Notes: a model not told the origin generated them from the letters alone. Positions 6,080-13,939 are shown, counted from the first letter of the stretch. The stretch: 14,766 bases of DNA from Firmicutes bacterium UBA6811 (GCA_002452295.1 DKEX01000132.1:45168-59933), one strand, 5' to 3'. Program-made: numbers and translations.

Positions 6080-7648
6080 ATGAAAAAGAAGCCGGAGAAG
6101 GAGTCGTCGGAGGGTTTGCCGGTCAGGCTGACCAGAAGGGAGTTTCTGAAAGCAGCCGCTGCAGCGGGGCTTGCGCTGTACATGCCGGGGCTTCTGTCAG
6201 GGAAGGCGCCCAGGGTCGCAGAAGCGGCGGCGGCAAAGCGGGTCATGGTTGGCCAGGGCGTAGATATCGAGTCGTGGGACCCATATGGGCACAGCTCAAC
6301 AGTCGGTTACAACATTTGGCAGCACTTCATGGAGCCGCTGGTGCGTTTCGACTTCGAGAGAAAGCGCTTTCAGCCCGTGCTTGCCGAGTCGTGGAAGAAC
6401 GAGGACGGCGTGAACTGGGTTTTCAAACTCCGGCGCGGCGTGCGTTTCACAGACGGCTCGGAGCTCAGTGCCGCAGATGTCATATACTCGCTGGAGCGTG
6501 TGCTCAGTGGCTCGCGGCAGGCTCCCACTCTTAGGGATGTCAGCAAGGTCAGTGCCAGGGATACGTCCACTGTGGTCGTGACGACGAAGAAACCCGTCGC
6601 CCCCTTCCTGCATGCGCTTTCAAACAAGGTGATCCTCAGCAGCGTCGCTGCAAAGAGGTACGGCAGCGAGATGGACAAGCATCCCATCGGCACCGGGCCT
6701 TTCAGGTTCGCGGAATGGATTCGTGGCACCCGGCTGGTCGCGAATAGAAACGAGGACTACTGGGGCTCTGCGCCCAAGATCGACCAGGCAGTATGGCTTC
6801 CGATACCGGAGGATGCAGCGCGGATGACAGCCCTTGAAACCGGAGCGTGCGACCTCGTGACCAACGTGCCGCCTCACGAAGCGGCGAGGCTCGCTTCGTC
6901 TCCTGGAATCAAAGTTGTGAGCGTTGAGAGCCTCAGGCATATGTTCATATGCCTGAACCACAAGTTCAAACCGCTGGATAACAGGCTTGTCCGGAAGGCC
7001 ATATGCCACGCGGTAGATGTCGAGTCCATCATCAGGTACGTCCTGGAAGGGCGGGCAACCAGGCTGGCAGGTCCACTGGCGAGGCCGGTGTTCGGCTACG
7101 ACCCTGCGCTCAAGCCCTACGACTACGACCCGAGGAAGGCCCGTGAGCTTTTGTCGCAGGCCGGGTACCCCCAGGGCTTCGAGGTCGATTTCTACACGCC
7201 GACCGGGCGTTACATAAAGGACAGGGAGATCAGCCAGGCAATTGCCGCGCAGCTTGCCGAGGTCGGCATCAGGGCTCAGTTGAAAACACCGGAGTGGGCC
7301 ATGCTTTCCAACATGTTCATGGACGGGAAGCTTCCCATGGTTTACATCGGTCGCGGGGCCATATCCGATCCCGATGACTACCTCGCTCAGTACTTCCGGA
7401 CAGGTGGGTCGGTGCGATGTAACTACAGCAACCCGGAAGTTGACAGGCTCCTCGACCTGCAGCGCGAGACCACGGACGAGGCTAAGCGAGAGGTGATCCT
7501 CCGGGACGCGGTTCGGACGATCCATGATGATGCGGCGATGGTCTTTCTCTTTACGTATGACGATATCTACGCCATGAGCAAGAAGCTTGTTTGGAAGCCG
7601 AGGCCAGACGAGTACGTATTCCTATTCGAGGCTGAGGTGCGTGGGTAG
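6080..7648 (+). CDS. Peptide-type ABC transporter substrate-binding protein (SBP family 5) with Tat signal
   Basis: The predicted extracytoplasmic protein has 522 residues and binds the substrate for the following two permeases. ATG at 6080 has GGGAGGG eight bases upstream. The N-terminus is a model twin-arginine signal: TRREFLK at residues 18-24, an Ala-rich hydrophobic core (25-40), and a likely cleavage near AEA-AAA (about 48-51). The mature part shows family-5 hallmarks: WDPYG near the start, a lobe with FKLRRGVRFTDGSELSAADVIYSLER, HPIGTGPFRFAEW, and LDNRLVRKAICHAVDVESI. No lipobox cysteine is seen, so the anchoring is unclear. Most family members use Sec or lipoprotein signals, so Tat export suggests folding before export. 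It lies 148 bases after the M20 gene, with no terminator visible between them. Confidence 0.92.
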   Translation: MKKKPEKESSEGLPVRLTRREFLKAAAAAGLALYMPGLLSGKAPRVAEAAAAKRVMVGQGVDIESWDPYGHSSTVGYNIWQHFMEPLVRFDFERKRFQPVLAESWKNEDGVNWVFKLRRGVRFTDGSELSAADVIYSLERVLSGSRQAPTLRDVSKVSARDTSTVVVTTKKPVAPFLHALSNKVILSSVAAKRYGSEMDKHPIGTGPFRFAEWIRGTRLVANRNEDYWGSAPKIDQAVWLPIPEDAARMTALETGACDLVTNVPPHEAARLASSPGIKVVSVESLRHMFICLNHKFKPLDNRLVRKAICHAVDVESIIRYVLEGRATRLAGPLARPVFGYDPALKPYDYDPRKARELLSQAGYPQGFEVDFYTPTGRYIKDREISQAIAAQLAEVGIRAQLKTPEWAMLSNMFMDGKLPMVYIGRGAISDPDDYLAQYFRTGGSVRCNYSNPEVDRLLDLQRETTDEAKREVILRDAVRTIHDDAAMVFLFTYDDIYAMSKKLVWKPRPDEYVFLFEAEVRG

Positions 7649-7679
7649 AAACGGCCGGTCGAGGCAGAGGTGACGTCCG

Positions 7680-8681
7680 GTGACAGGCTACATCATCAAG
7701 CGATCTCTTGGCGCTGTGCCGGTGCTTCTGGCGCTGTCAGTTTTCGTGTTCCTGCTCATGCACCTCGCCCCGGGAGACCCGGTGCAGCTCCTCCTACCAG
7801 AGTCGGCAACCGACGAGGACATCGCTGCGGCCAGGGCCGCATGGGGGCTCGACCGCCCTCTTGTTATGCAGTATTTCGATTACCTGCAGGGGGCTGTCAG
7901 GGGCGACCTGGGGAGGTCGATGGTGTTCGGAGAGCCGGTGCTCGGGCTCATACTGGAGCGACTCCCGGCTACCGCGGAGCTCGCATTCCTGGGGATTCTC
8001 CTGGGGATCATCGCCGCAATTCCCCTGGGCGTGTGCTCCGCCTCGCGGCACGATACCGTCCTGGACCACCTGGGTACGACTGCGGCGCTGCTCGGCATCT
8101 CGATGCCCCACTTCTGGCTCGGGATAATGATGATCCTGGTGTTTGGCGGGGTCCTGCGGGTGCTTCCGGTCTCGGGCCGGGTAGACTTCGGTGTCCCGGT
8201 AACGCCGGTCACAGGCTTCTACCTCCTTGACGGCATCATTGCCGGCAACCTCCCCGCTTTCTGGAGCGCCCTTCGGCATGCCATCCTCCCCGCGGTCACG
8301 CTTGGCACCTCGGTGGTTGGCCTGCTCACGCGGATCACGCGTTCGAGCGTTCTGGAGGTAATAGGTGAAGACTACGTGCTGGTCGCACGGTCCAAAGGGC
8401 TTTCGGGCAGGGTTGTGGTGTGGAAGCATGCCCTGAGAAACGCGCTCATACCCATAATCACGGTTCTCGGGCTTCAGGTCGGTGCGGTATTGAGCGGCTC
8501 AATCATAGTCGAGACGGTCTTTGCCTGGCCGGGCATGGGGAGCTTCCTTGTCCAGGCGGTCAGCATGCGCGACTACAGGCTCGTTCAGGGCATAGTGTTC
8601 TTTTACGCTACGGCGTACGTCGTCATACATCTCGTTGTCGACATGCTGTACGCGGTTGTCGATCCGAGAGTTCACAGGTAG
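7680..8681 (+). CDS. ABC transporter permease, DppB/OppB type
   Basis: This 333-residue inner-membrane subunit belongs to a dipeptide/oligopeptide-type importer. It begins with GTG at 7680 behind AGAGGTGA. The first membrane helix (about 10-30) ends in the typical HLAPGDP (28-34), followed by the extracytoplasmic GDLGRS motif (75-80) and five further membrane segments. The EAA coupling loop, which contacts the ATPase, lies at about 231-259 (DYVLVARSKGL with HALRNALIP). The C-terminus ends with the family's YAVVDPRVHR. It follows the binding protein by 31 bases and precedes the second permease by 15, so the genes are surely cotranscribed. Confidence 0.93.
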   Translation: MTGYIIKRSLGAVPVLLALSVFVFLLMHLAPGDPVQLLLPESATDEDIAAARAAWGLDRPLVMQYFDYLQGAVRGDLGRSMVFGEPVLGLILERLPATAELAFLGILLGIIAAIPLGVCSASRHDTVLDHLGTTAALLGISMPHFWLGIMMILVFGGVLRVLPVSGRVDFGVPVTPVTGFYLLDGIIAGNLPAFWSALRHAILPAVTLGTSVVGLLTRITRSSVLEVIGEDYVLVARSKGLSGRVVVWKHALRNALIPIITVLGLQVGAVLSGSIIVETVFAWPGMGSFLVQAVSMRDYRLVQGIVFFYATAYVVIHLVVDMLYAVVDPRVHR

Positions 8682-8696
8682 GGGGGGCAAGGCGAG

Positions 8697-9557
8697 ATGG
8701 AGATACCTGTTATCACGAGGAGACGTCGCGCGCACGTGAAAACCGCGATCGGCGCGAGTATCCTTGCTGTCGTGGTGCTGTGTGCCGTCCTCGCGCCCGT
8801 GCTTTCGCCGCGGGATCCGTTGCGCCAGAGCCTCCGTGACTCGCTGCGCCCTCCGCTCGCCCGTGAGGATGGAAGGCCAACCTACATGCTCGGCTCCGAC
8901 AACCTGGGCCGGGACGTGCTGAGCAGGCTGCTGTCCGGGTCCAGAGTGTCCGTGACGGTGGGGCTCGTCACCGTGACGGTAGCGGCGATCATCGGGTGTG
9001 TGCTCGGTGCGCTTGCGGGGTTCTACGGAGGCTACGTAGACTACGTGCTATCAAAGGTCGCGGAGATGTTCCTGGCATTGCCTTTTCTCTTGCTGGGGAT
9101 TGCCGTGATGGCCTTCATGGGATCGAGCTTGCTGAACCTCGTGCTGGTGCTCGTGGTCAGGCAGTGGGTTCAGTACTTCCGGGTCGTTCGCGCTGAGGTG
9201 ATGGCCCTGAGGGAAAGGGAGTTCGTGACCGCTGCTCGCGCCATCGGTGCGAGGCCTTCCAGGATCATGTTCCGCCACATCCTTCCGAATTGCATGGCAT
9301 CGATCATCGTGATCGGCACGTTTGCAATGGCGACGGTGATCTTGAGCGAAGCCAGCCTCAGCTTTCTAGGCCTCGGTGTGCCCCCTTCCATTCCCACGTG
9401 GGGGTCCATGCTCAGCGAAGGCCGAAGCTATATTTACAGAGCATGGTGGCTCACCGTCTTCCCGGGACTTGCCATCTTTGCGACGGTTCTCGGGATCAAC
9501 CTGCTGGGAGATGGGCTTCGCGACCGGTGGGACCCAAAACTCAAGAACGAGAGCTGA
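8697..9557 (+). CDS. ABC transporter permease, DppC/OppC type
   Basis: The 286-residue membrane protein is the partner of the preceding DppB-type permease. ATG at 8697 follows a G-rich GGGGGGCAAGGCGAG. The N-terminal helix (about 16-36) is followed by the family motif LGSDNLGRDVLSRLLSG (65-81), then further helices and the EAA loop EFVTAARAIGARPSRI (175-190) with RHILPN. SEASLSFLGLG and a C-terminal LLGDGLRDRWDP complete the typical layout. Together the two permeases form the channel for a peptide-like or similar small substrate. No DppD/DppF-type ATPase follows; the next gene is an MFS transporter. Confidence 0.93.
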   Translation: MEIPVITRRRRAHVKTAIGASILAVVVLCAVLAPVLSPRDPLRQSLRDSLRPPLAREDGRPTYMLGSDNLGRDVLSRLLSGSRVSVTVGLVTVTVAAIIGCVLGALAGFYGGYVDYVLSKVAEMFLALPFLLLGIAVMAFMGSSLLNLVLVLVVRQWVQYFRVVRAEVMALREREFVTAARAIGARPSRIMFRHILPNCMASIIVIGTFAMATVILSEASLSFLGLGVPPSIPTWGSMLSEGRSYIYRAWWLTVFPGLAIFATVLGINLLGDGLRDRWDPKLKNES

Positions 9558-9576
9558 CCGGTGGTGGAACTACGCT

Positions 9577-10812
9577 ATGAGGCATGCATCGCGCCTTGCT
9601 TCGCGCCAACTGCACCTACTGTTTGTCGTTGCCCTGGCATACTGGACGACGTCTCAAATGATAAGGCCCCTGGTATCCATGTTTCTCGTTTCCCTGGGCG
9701 CCTCCCCCGGGGTCGTTGGCCTCGTTGTCTCCATGCAGTCTCTCGTCCCGCTGTTTCTCGCGGTTCCAGCAGGAGGGCTGGCGGACCGGTTCGGACACAG
9801 GAGATTCCTGGTGTTTGGGTCCCTTGGCATGGTGGGAACAGGCCTGCTGTACGTTGCTGCCGGGATCTCACGAACGTACCCGGCACTGGTCGTTGCCCAG
9901 ATCATCGAGGGCATCTGCGAGCTTCTCGTGTGGACCAGTGCGCAGGCGTACGTGACGCAACTCGGGAACGACGATGACCGCGACCGCAACATCGGGTATT
10001 TCTCGTTGTTCTCAGCGGCGGGGCAGATGGCCGGTCCTACCGTCGGGGGCTTCGCGGCTGAGGCGTGGGGCTACCGCGCCGCTTTCGGGGTCTTTGCCGT
10101 GATGTGCCTCTCTCTCGTGGTAGCCGTGCTCATGTTGCCGGATAACAGGCTGGCGGCGCCTGCCAGAGAGACTTCTATCGGATCCGGGCAGGGGATGTTC
10201 TCGGCCTCAAAGAGGATCTGTGCCAATCCAGAGGTTCAGGTAGGAATGATCGGCACCTTCGCGAACCTTTTCATCACGGGGATGTGGTCGTCGTTTTACC
10301 CGATCTACGTTGTGTCAATGGGGTTCACTCCTTCTGTTGCCGGCATGCTCGTCGGGCTCAAAGGCCTTGCAGCGCTCGCGGTGAGGCCGTTCCTCGCGCC
10401 TGTCACCCGACGCCTTGGTCGCCCGGGCGCGTTGATTGCTGCGACGGGCGCCGCAATCTTGCCTGTGGCCGTCACGCCGGTACTGCGTAGCTTCGTCTTG
10501 CTCGCCCTGGCAGCCGCGGTGTCCGGGGCCGGGCTGGGTCTCAACTTGCCTCTGACCATCGCAATCATGGCGCATAACACGGTGCCGGAGGAGCGAGGGG
10601 TTGCCATGGGCCTCCGCCTTGTCATGAACAGAATAGCTCTTCTCACAAATCCCCTAATATTCGGGTTCGTGTCCGAATACACAGGCTTCGAGCTCTCATT
10701 CTATGTATGCTCCGGATTCGTCGTGCTGCTCATCATCCCGGCCGTCAGGCGATGGCGCGCTGCTTCCACGGTGAGGCAAGGTCTGACAGCAACTCCAACG
10801 ACCGCTAGGTGA
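9577..10812 (+). CDS. MFS transporter, probable efflux permease
   Basis: This 411-residue protein has about twelve hydrophobic segments. MFS motif A between helices 2 and 3 reads GGLADRFGHRR (67-77). The second half has a weaker counterpart around APVTRRLGRPG. ATG at 9577 is chosen because it sits just before the first helix; a modest GGTGG lies about nine bases upstream, and the longer open frame overlaps the preceding permease. The gene lies 19 bases after the dppC-like stop, so it belongs to the same operon. Drug or metabolite export is typical of such small 12-helix proteins. Export of a product of the M20 enzyme is an inference from context only. Confidence 0.88.
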   Translation: MRHASRLASRQLHLLFVVALAYWTTSQMIRPLVSMFLVSLGASPGVVGLVVSMQSLVPLFLAVPAGGLADRFGHRRFLVFGSLGMVGTGLLYVAAGISRTYPALVVAQIIEGICELLVWTSAQAYVTQLGNDDDRDRNIGYFSLFSAAGQMAGPTVGGFAAEAWGYRAAFGVFAVMCLSLVVAVLMLPDNRLAAPARETSIGSGQGMFSASKRICANPEVQVGMIGTFANLFITGMWSSFYPIYVVSMGFTPSVAGMLVGLKGLAALAVRPFLAPVTRRLGRPGALIAATGAAILPVAVTPVLRSFVLLALAAAVSGAGLGLNLPLTIAIMAHNTVPEERGVAMGLRLVMNRIALLTNPLIFGFVSEYTGFELSFYVCSGFVVLLIIPAVRRWRAASTVRQGLTATPTTAR

Positions 10813-10831
10813 CCTATCAGCCGAGGCAGAC

Positions 10832-10895
10832 GCTTCGAGGGGCAGAAAGGGGCGAGATCGCGGTCTGACTTTGGTCTTCCCGCAATCCTCGAAGC
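10832..10895. repeat. 9-bp inverted repeat GCTTCGAGG / CCTCGAAGC
   Basis: The arms lie at 10832-10840 and 10887-10895 with a 46-base spacer. They sit just after the MFS stop codon and before the broken ROK gene. A T-tract is absent, so it is a poor terminator. It could mark an excision or insertion scar or be accidental. Confidence 0.35.
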
Positions 10896-10919
10896 CGAAC
10901 TCGGCGCGGTAGAAGGGTT

Positions 10920-11279
10920 GCAGCAGGAGACGTCCTGGCGACCCGGCTGATTCAAGAGGCGGGAAGGCACCTTGGGATCGGCATAGCAAACGCGGTGAAC
11001 CTCTTCAGTTTCAGTCCCGAGCTGGTCGTGATCGGGGGCGCGGTGGCCCGCGCAGGCGAGGCCTTATTCGCAGAAGTAAGAGATACGGTCAAGAAGCGGG
11101 CGTTCACGGCGATGGTAAACCCGCCGGAGATCGTGCCTTCGAGTCTGGGGGGGAACGCGAGCAGCATCGGCGCAGCCGCACTTGTCCTTGAGGACGCGCT
11201 TGAAGCCGGAGACATCGCGGCTCTCACAAGAGCCTCAACCGGGTCAGTCAGCGAGAGGGTCCCGAACTGTACCACATGA
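10920..11279 (+). pseudogene. 3' fragment of a ROK-family sugar kinase/regulator gene
   Basis: Only the C-terminal part of a ROK protein remains. The frame reads AAGDVLATRLIQEAGRHLGIG and continues through IANAV, NLFSFSPELVVIGGAV and IVPSSLGGNASSIGAAALVLED, matching the end of the family (GD-LA, LGIGIAN, the P-LVVIGGG strand, and a G-AAL tail). A full ROK gene encodes about 300-400 residues, and the N-terminal ATP-binding DxGxTK and zinc/HExxH regions are absent. The frame is open back to a TGA at 10866, but homology is not evident before about 10920. The start at GTG 10995 lacks a ribosome site. The decay probably followed a deletion next to the MFS gene. Confidence 0.72.
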
Positions 11280-11284
11280 ACACC

Positions 11285-11630
11285 TCAGCCCCAGCCGCTC
11301 CTATAGCGTCGTTTCGTGAGACCGTCTAAGTATAGCGTCACGAGACCGTCCTCCCGGGGACGGAACCCGATCACGACGTCGAGGTCGAGAGCCACCGGAA
11401 AGACGAATCCGCCGATGTAATCGGTGTGCTCGCCCAGTAACGTTCACCCTCCCCGGAGCCCTCACAAACCGCAGGTCCCAACCGCCCGTAGCCGCCAGCG
11501 TCGACCGCGTCCCGTCATCTTCGGGGGTACCCCGAGACTCCCGGGGCGGCGCCCCGGGGCGTCCTTTCAAATCGGGCCCGCCGAAGGCCTCCTCGAAGGC
11601 GGAAGCTACCTCCTCAAGCAGAACCGCCAC
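11285..11630 (-). pseudogene. galK: 5' fragment of a galactokinase gene with a frameshift
   Basis: The gene starts at GTG 11630 behind GGGAGG. It first reads LLEEVASAFEEAFGG, a usual galactokinase N-terminus, then after an unusual linker VRAPGRVNVTG. In the next codons the frame is lost; shifting by one base restores GEHTDYIGGFVFPVALDLD and VVIGFRPREDGLVTLYLDG, the galactokinase signature RAPGRVNxxGEHTDY and the strands after it. One extra G in the run at 11433-11435 explains this. The restored frame stops at 11285 (TGA), after about one fifth of the normal length of 350-390 residues. A short internal duplication (11302-11350) lies near the broken end. A sequencing error could explain the shift but not the truncation. 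Confidence 0.75.
11302..11350. repeat. Imperfect duplication of TATAGCGTC...GAGACCGTC
   Basis: TATAGCGTC occurs at 11302-11310 and 11331-11339, and GAGACCGTC at 11318-11326 and 11342-11350, in the same order. The spacers differ by five bases. The duplication lies at the broken 3' end of the galactokinase remnant. Confidence 0.6.
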
Positions 11631-11770
11631 AAGTGCTGCCTCCCGCTTCCCTCATTGGACGGAGGCGCCACAGGGCGGTCTGTCTCCACCGGAATCTGGG
11701 GTCTCTCGTCCGGCAGCTCACGCCCTTTGGCAAATGAACAATAGATGAGCTGACGCCCGTCCTCTTTCAT
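11606..11770 (-). CDS. Small hypothetical protein upstream of the galactokinase remnant
   Basis: This is a possible 54-residue protein, not recognised. ATG at 11770 has AGAAGG five bases upstream, a reasonable ribosome site. The sequence begins MKEDGRQLIYCSFAKGREL and is rich in Pro, Glu and Arg, with no membrane segment or known motif. Its end overlaps the galactokinase start by 25 bases, which would suit translational coupling. It could equally be the frameshifted remnant of a galactose-pathway gene or chance. Confidence 0.25.
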   Translation of the reverse strand: MKEDGRQLIYCSFAKGRELPDERPQIPVETDRPVAPPSNEGSGRQHLWRFCLRR

Positions 11771-12064
11771 AATCGCCTTCTCTTGCGCCGCCCCGGTCTG
11801 GCCCTCTCTTCCCTCGGACACCGAGACCCCACGGTTCGGGACCGTTTACCATCACGGCCGCGAACCCGCACCCGGGAGGGGAGATATTTCGACTCCTCAA
11901 CAAAGCCCTTACATGTTGCGCTGGTTTTCGGCAGGCAAGACCCGCAGACCGCGCTGACATGCGCCGCCTGTTACCATCCGAAGGTACATCCTACACGCGA
12001 GGGACGACTCCTGCCCGACTCCGTGCGACGCCGGATCTCGCGACAAAGCGTCACCAGGCTGCGA
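11771..12064. other. About 300 bp without a recognisable gene
   Basis: No frame here gives a protein with a known motif. A short hairpin, ACGGT-TCGGG-ACCGT (11832-11846), is present without a T-tract. The stretch separates the end of the LolA-like gene from the galactokinase remnant and could hold the promoter of the latter; no clear hexamers were found. Confidence 0.5.
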
Positions 12065-12814
12065 TCAGGCTACCGGAATCTTCACGTCGAATTCGATCTT
12101 GTCGATGATGAGTGTTGTGGAGGACCCCCTTTTCAGCTTGTCCTCCATGACCACCTTGCCAGCGTATACGCGCCCGCCCCTCTCCTTGAGTTCCTCTACC
12201 TGGGAGACCTTGAGGAGCTTGCCGCTCGCCGCGAAGAGCTCTTCCTTCAACGCCACGAACTTCTCGCTGTCAACCCACATCCTCCGCACGGGGTAGGAGA
12301 CTGTCTTGCCGGGCAACGCCGTGGCCTCCAGCACGTAACACCTGACCCCTTCGTAGCTTTCCGTCCCCACCAGCCTGAACTCGTAGAGCTCGCCCATCTT
12401 CTCGCTCTCCAGGGCGTCCTGGTAGGAAAAGTCGCTTCCCATCATGCCCTGTTTGAGCATGTGGCCGGAGATCTTCACGAGGTCCTCCGCGTCAGGGAAA
12501 AACATCCAGAGCTCTTCGCCGAGCTTCAAGTACTTCGTCCCGCGGTCGCCCGGATTGAGAAACGTCACCAGCGCCTTCTCCTGCCCGGCGACCCAGCCTT
12601 CCATCTCCTTGGTGACCTCGCGGTTACCGGCCTTGATAACGAGCCTAGCGACCAGATGGGCGCTGGCCATGTATGCGTTCTCGTCCATCTTCTCGATGAT
12701 CTCTTTGGCCGTCAGCTCCGCTGCCTGCGTAGCCCCGGCCGGGGCTATCGACAGTATTAGCCAAAGAGCCACGCTCACCCATACCTCACGTTTCGTGCGT
12801 GCTTCACGTTTCAT
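12065..12814 (-). CDS. LolA-like outer membrane lipoprotein-sorting family protein
   Basis: The product has 249 residues and is probably secreted. ATG at 12814 is chosen for its strong GAGAGGAGG six bases upstream; a longer reading adds eleven residues without a better site. The N-terminus is a Sec-type signal: basic MKREARTKR, then a hydrophobic VWVSVALWLILSIAP core and a likely cut near TQA-AEL (about residue 32). The mature part begins with a helix (TAKEIIEKMDENAYMAS), followed by a long beta-rich fold with TFLNPGDRGTKYLKLGEELWMFFPDAEDLVKIS, typical of the LolA-like proteins found beside MacB/LolE-type permeases. It lies 32 bases after the truncated permease, as in complete lolA-like/permease operons. 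Without an outer membrane it may carry lipids or lipoproteins at the cell surface; this is inferred. Confidence 0.82.
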   Translation of the reverse strand: MKREARTKREVWVSVALWLILSIAPAGATQAAELTAKEIIEKMDENAYMASAHLVARLVIKAGNREVTKEMEGWVAGQEKALVTFLNPGDRGTKYLKLGEELWMFFPDAEDLVKISGHMLKQGMMGSDFSYQDALESEKMGELYEFRLVGTESYEGVRCYVLEATALPGKTVSYPVRRMWVDSEKFVALKEELFAASGKLLKVSQVEELKERGGRVYAGKVVMEDKLKRGSSTTLIIDKIEFDVKIPVA

Positions 12815-12846
12815 GCGCGACCTCCTCTCACCATGCCCTTTTCCCA

Positions 12847-13581
12847 CTATACCCTGAGGGCCTCGGTGGGCTCCATCGCCGCAGCCTGGCGGGCGGGCCA
12901 GAAGACTGCCACGAGCGTCACAGCGATGCCGGCGAGGAAAGCGAAGCCGATGACTCCCGGGCCAAATTCCGGATACAGTTTCGCCGGGATCAGGAATGCC
13001 CTGTCTATGCTGGCTGTCCCGGGTATGGGGATCCCTGCCGTCGACAACGCCTTGAGCACCGCCCCGCCCACGATCACGCCAAGGGCGCTCCCGAACGCCC
13101 CCATTATGCCGCCTTCATACATGAACAACTGCCGAATCTCCCCGGGGTGCAGGCCGAGCGCTCCCATCATTCCTATTTCCCTTCGGCGCTCGTTGACGAT
13201 CATCAGCATGGTGTTCACCACGACGAAGCTGGCCAGGAACAGGACGAAGAAATACACGAAGTTGTAGGCTGTTCCCGCCATCTGCAAGGAACTGATGATC
13301 TCGCCGTGCTGGTACCATGGCTCCGCAAGATAGCGCGCGTCCGCGTCCCTTGCTTCCAGTATCTGCCGGATTTCCCGCACCATCCCGGGAACCTGCACCT
13401 CATTCTTCGCCATGACGAGGATTTCGGTCACCGCGGGACCCATCGTGACTCCCTGCAGCTCCAGGAGCACCATCTTTCGTCCCTCCAGTGGCTCTCCAAC
13501 TGAATGCCTCACCATAGCCTGCCCTTCAACGTCGTCAGCCCGGTGAGCAATCCTGCTAGGTGACGTAAACGGGTCGCGCAA
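12847..13581 (-). pseudogene. MacB/LolE-type ABC permease lacking its N-terminal half
   Basis: Only the C-terminal half of an FtsX-domain permease remains, about 244 codons from a TTG at 13581, against roughly 400 in full relatives. Present are the end of the extracytoplasmic domain, a membrane helix with the conserved NTMLMIVNERRREIGMMGALG, the second helix pair (GGIMGAFGSALGVIVGG), and the last helix ending ARQAAAMEPTEALRV. The first transmembrane helix and the start of the periplasmic domain are missing. Upstream the frame runs into a TGA near 13648, with no ATG or ribosome site for the remainder. No cognate ATPase gene is present. It is called a pseudogene, although translation from ATG 13515 is not excluded. 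Confidence 0.72.
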
Positions 13582-13814
13582 TTTCCTAGGGCGGCCCCCG
13601 TTCTGTCGGCAGGAGAAACGCCTCGGGCAACGAATAGCTGATGCTGATCAAGGCATCGCGTGATATAGGTGTCCTCACCTGAAAGCAGGCTCAGGAGATC
13701 GTGCAGCAGTTCCCGCCGATTGACAGAGGGATAGGCGACAGCAAGATCGAGCCTCACATAAAACAATCGCCCCAACCCGCATCCTCCGTGTCGTGTGACC
13801 GGACCCATAAGCAA
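13509..13814 (-). other. Unrecognised open frame, possibly a gene fragment
   Basis: A 101-codon frame overlaps the 5' end of the truncated permease in another register. It has no good ribosome site. One segment, VRLDLAVAYPSVNRRELL, looks superficially like motif A of reverse transcriptases (aspartate, then F/Y-P-S-I/V), but no YxDD motif follows and the frame ends soon after. Its third-position base use is mixed compared with the GC-rich neighbours. It might be part of whatever replaced the permease's 5' end, or chance. Confidence 0.2.
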
Positions 13815-13939
13815 GAAGCAAACTTCAAATCAAGGGGGAAGACTGCCCCAGTGTTCTTGACACGTACTATTCGCGATGGAAGGAGGAACAGGTTGGCGCG
13901 GGTGTGGTAGAATAGAATTAAACAAGGAGGGTGATTGCG
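13582..13939. other. About 360 bp between the broken permease and the BFN nuclease
   Basis: Apart from the unrecognised minus-strand frame ending at 13509, nothing convincing is encoded. The right half (about 13801-13925) is clearly AT-richer than its surroundings and holds promoter-like elements for the nuclease gene, including an isolated TTGACA at 13857-13862. Confidence 0.5.
13905..13913 (+). promoter_or_regulatory. Extended -10 promoter candidate of the BFN nuclease gene
   Basis: TG-G-TAGAAT fits an extended -10 element (TGnTATAAT, one mismatch in the hexamer). Transcription would start near 13920, just ahead of AAGGAGG (13924-13930), leaving a short leader. No consensus -35 lies 17 bases upstream; the perfect TTGACA at 13857 is too far away. 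Confidence 0.35.

Noticed and set aside
11783..12760. 325-codon plus-strand frame opposite the LolA-like gene
   Set aside because: It is antisense to a gene with a clear signal peptide and ribosome site; the translation has no recognisable domain.
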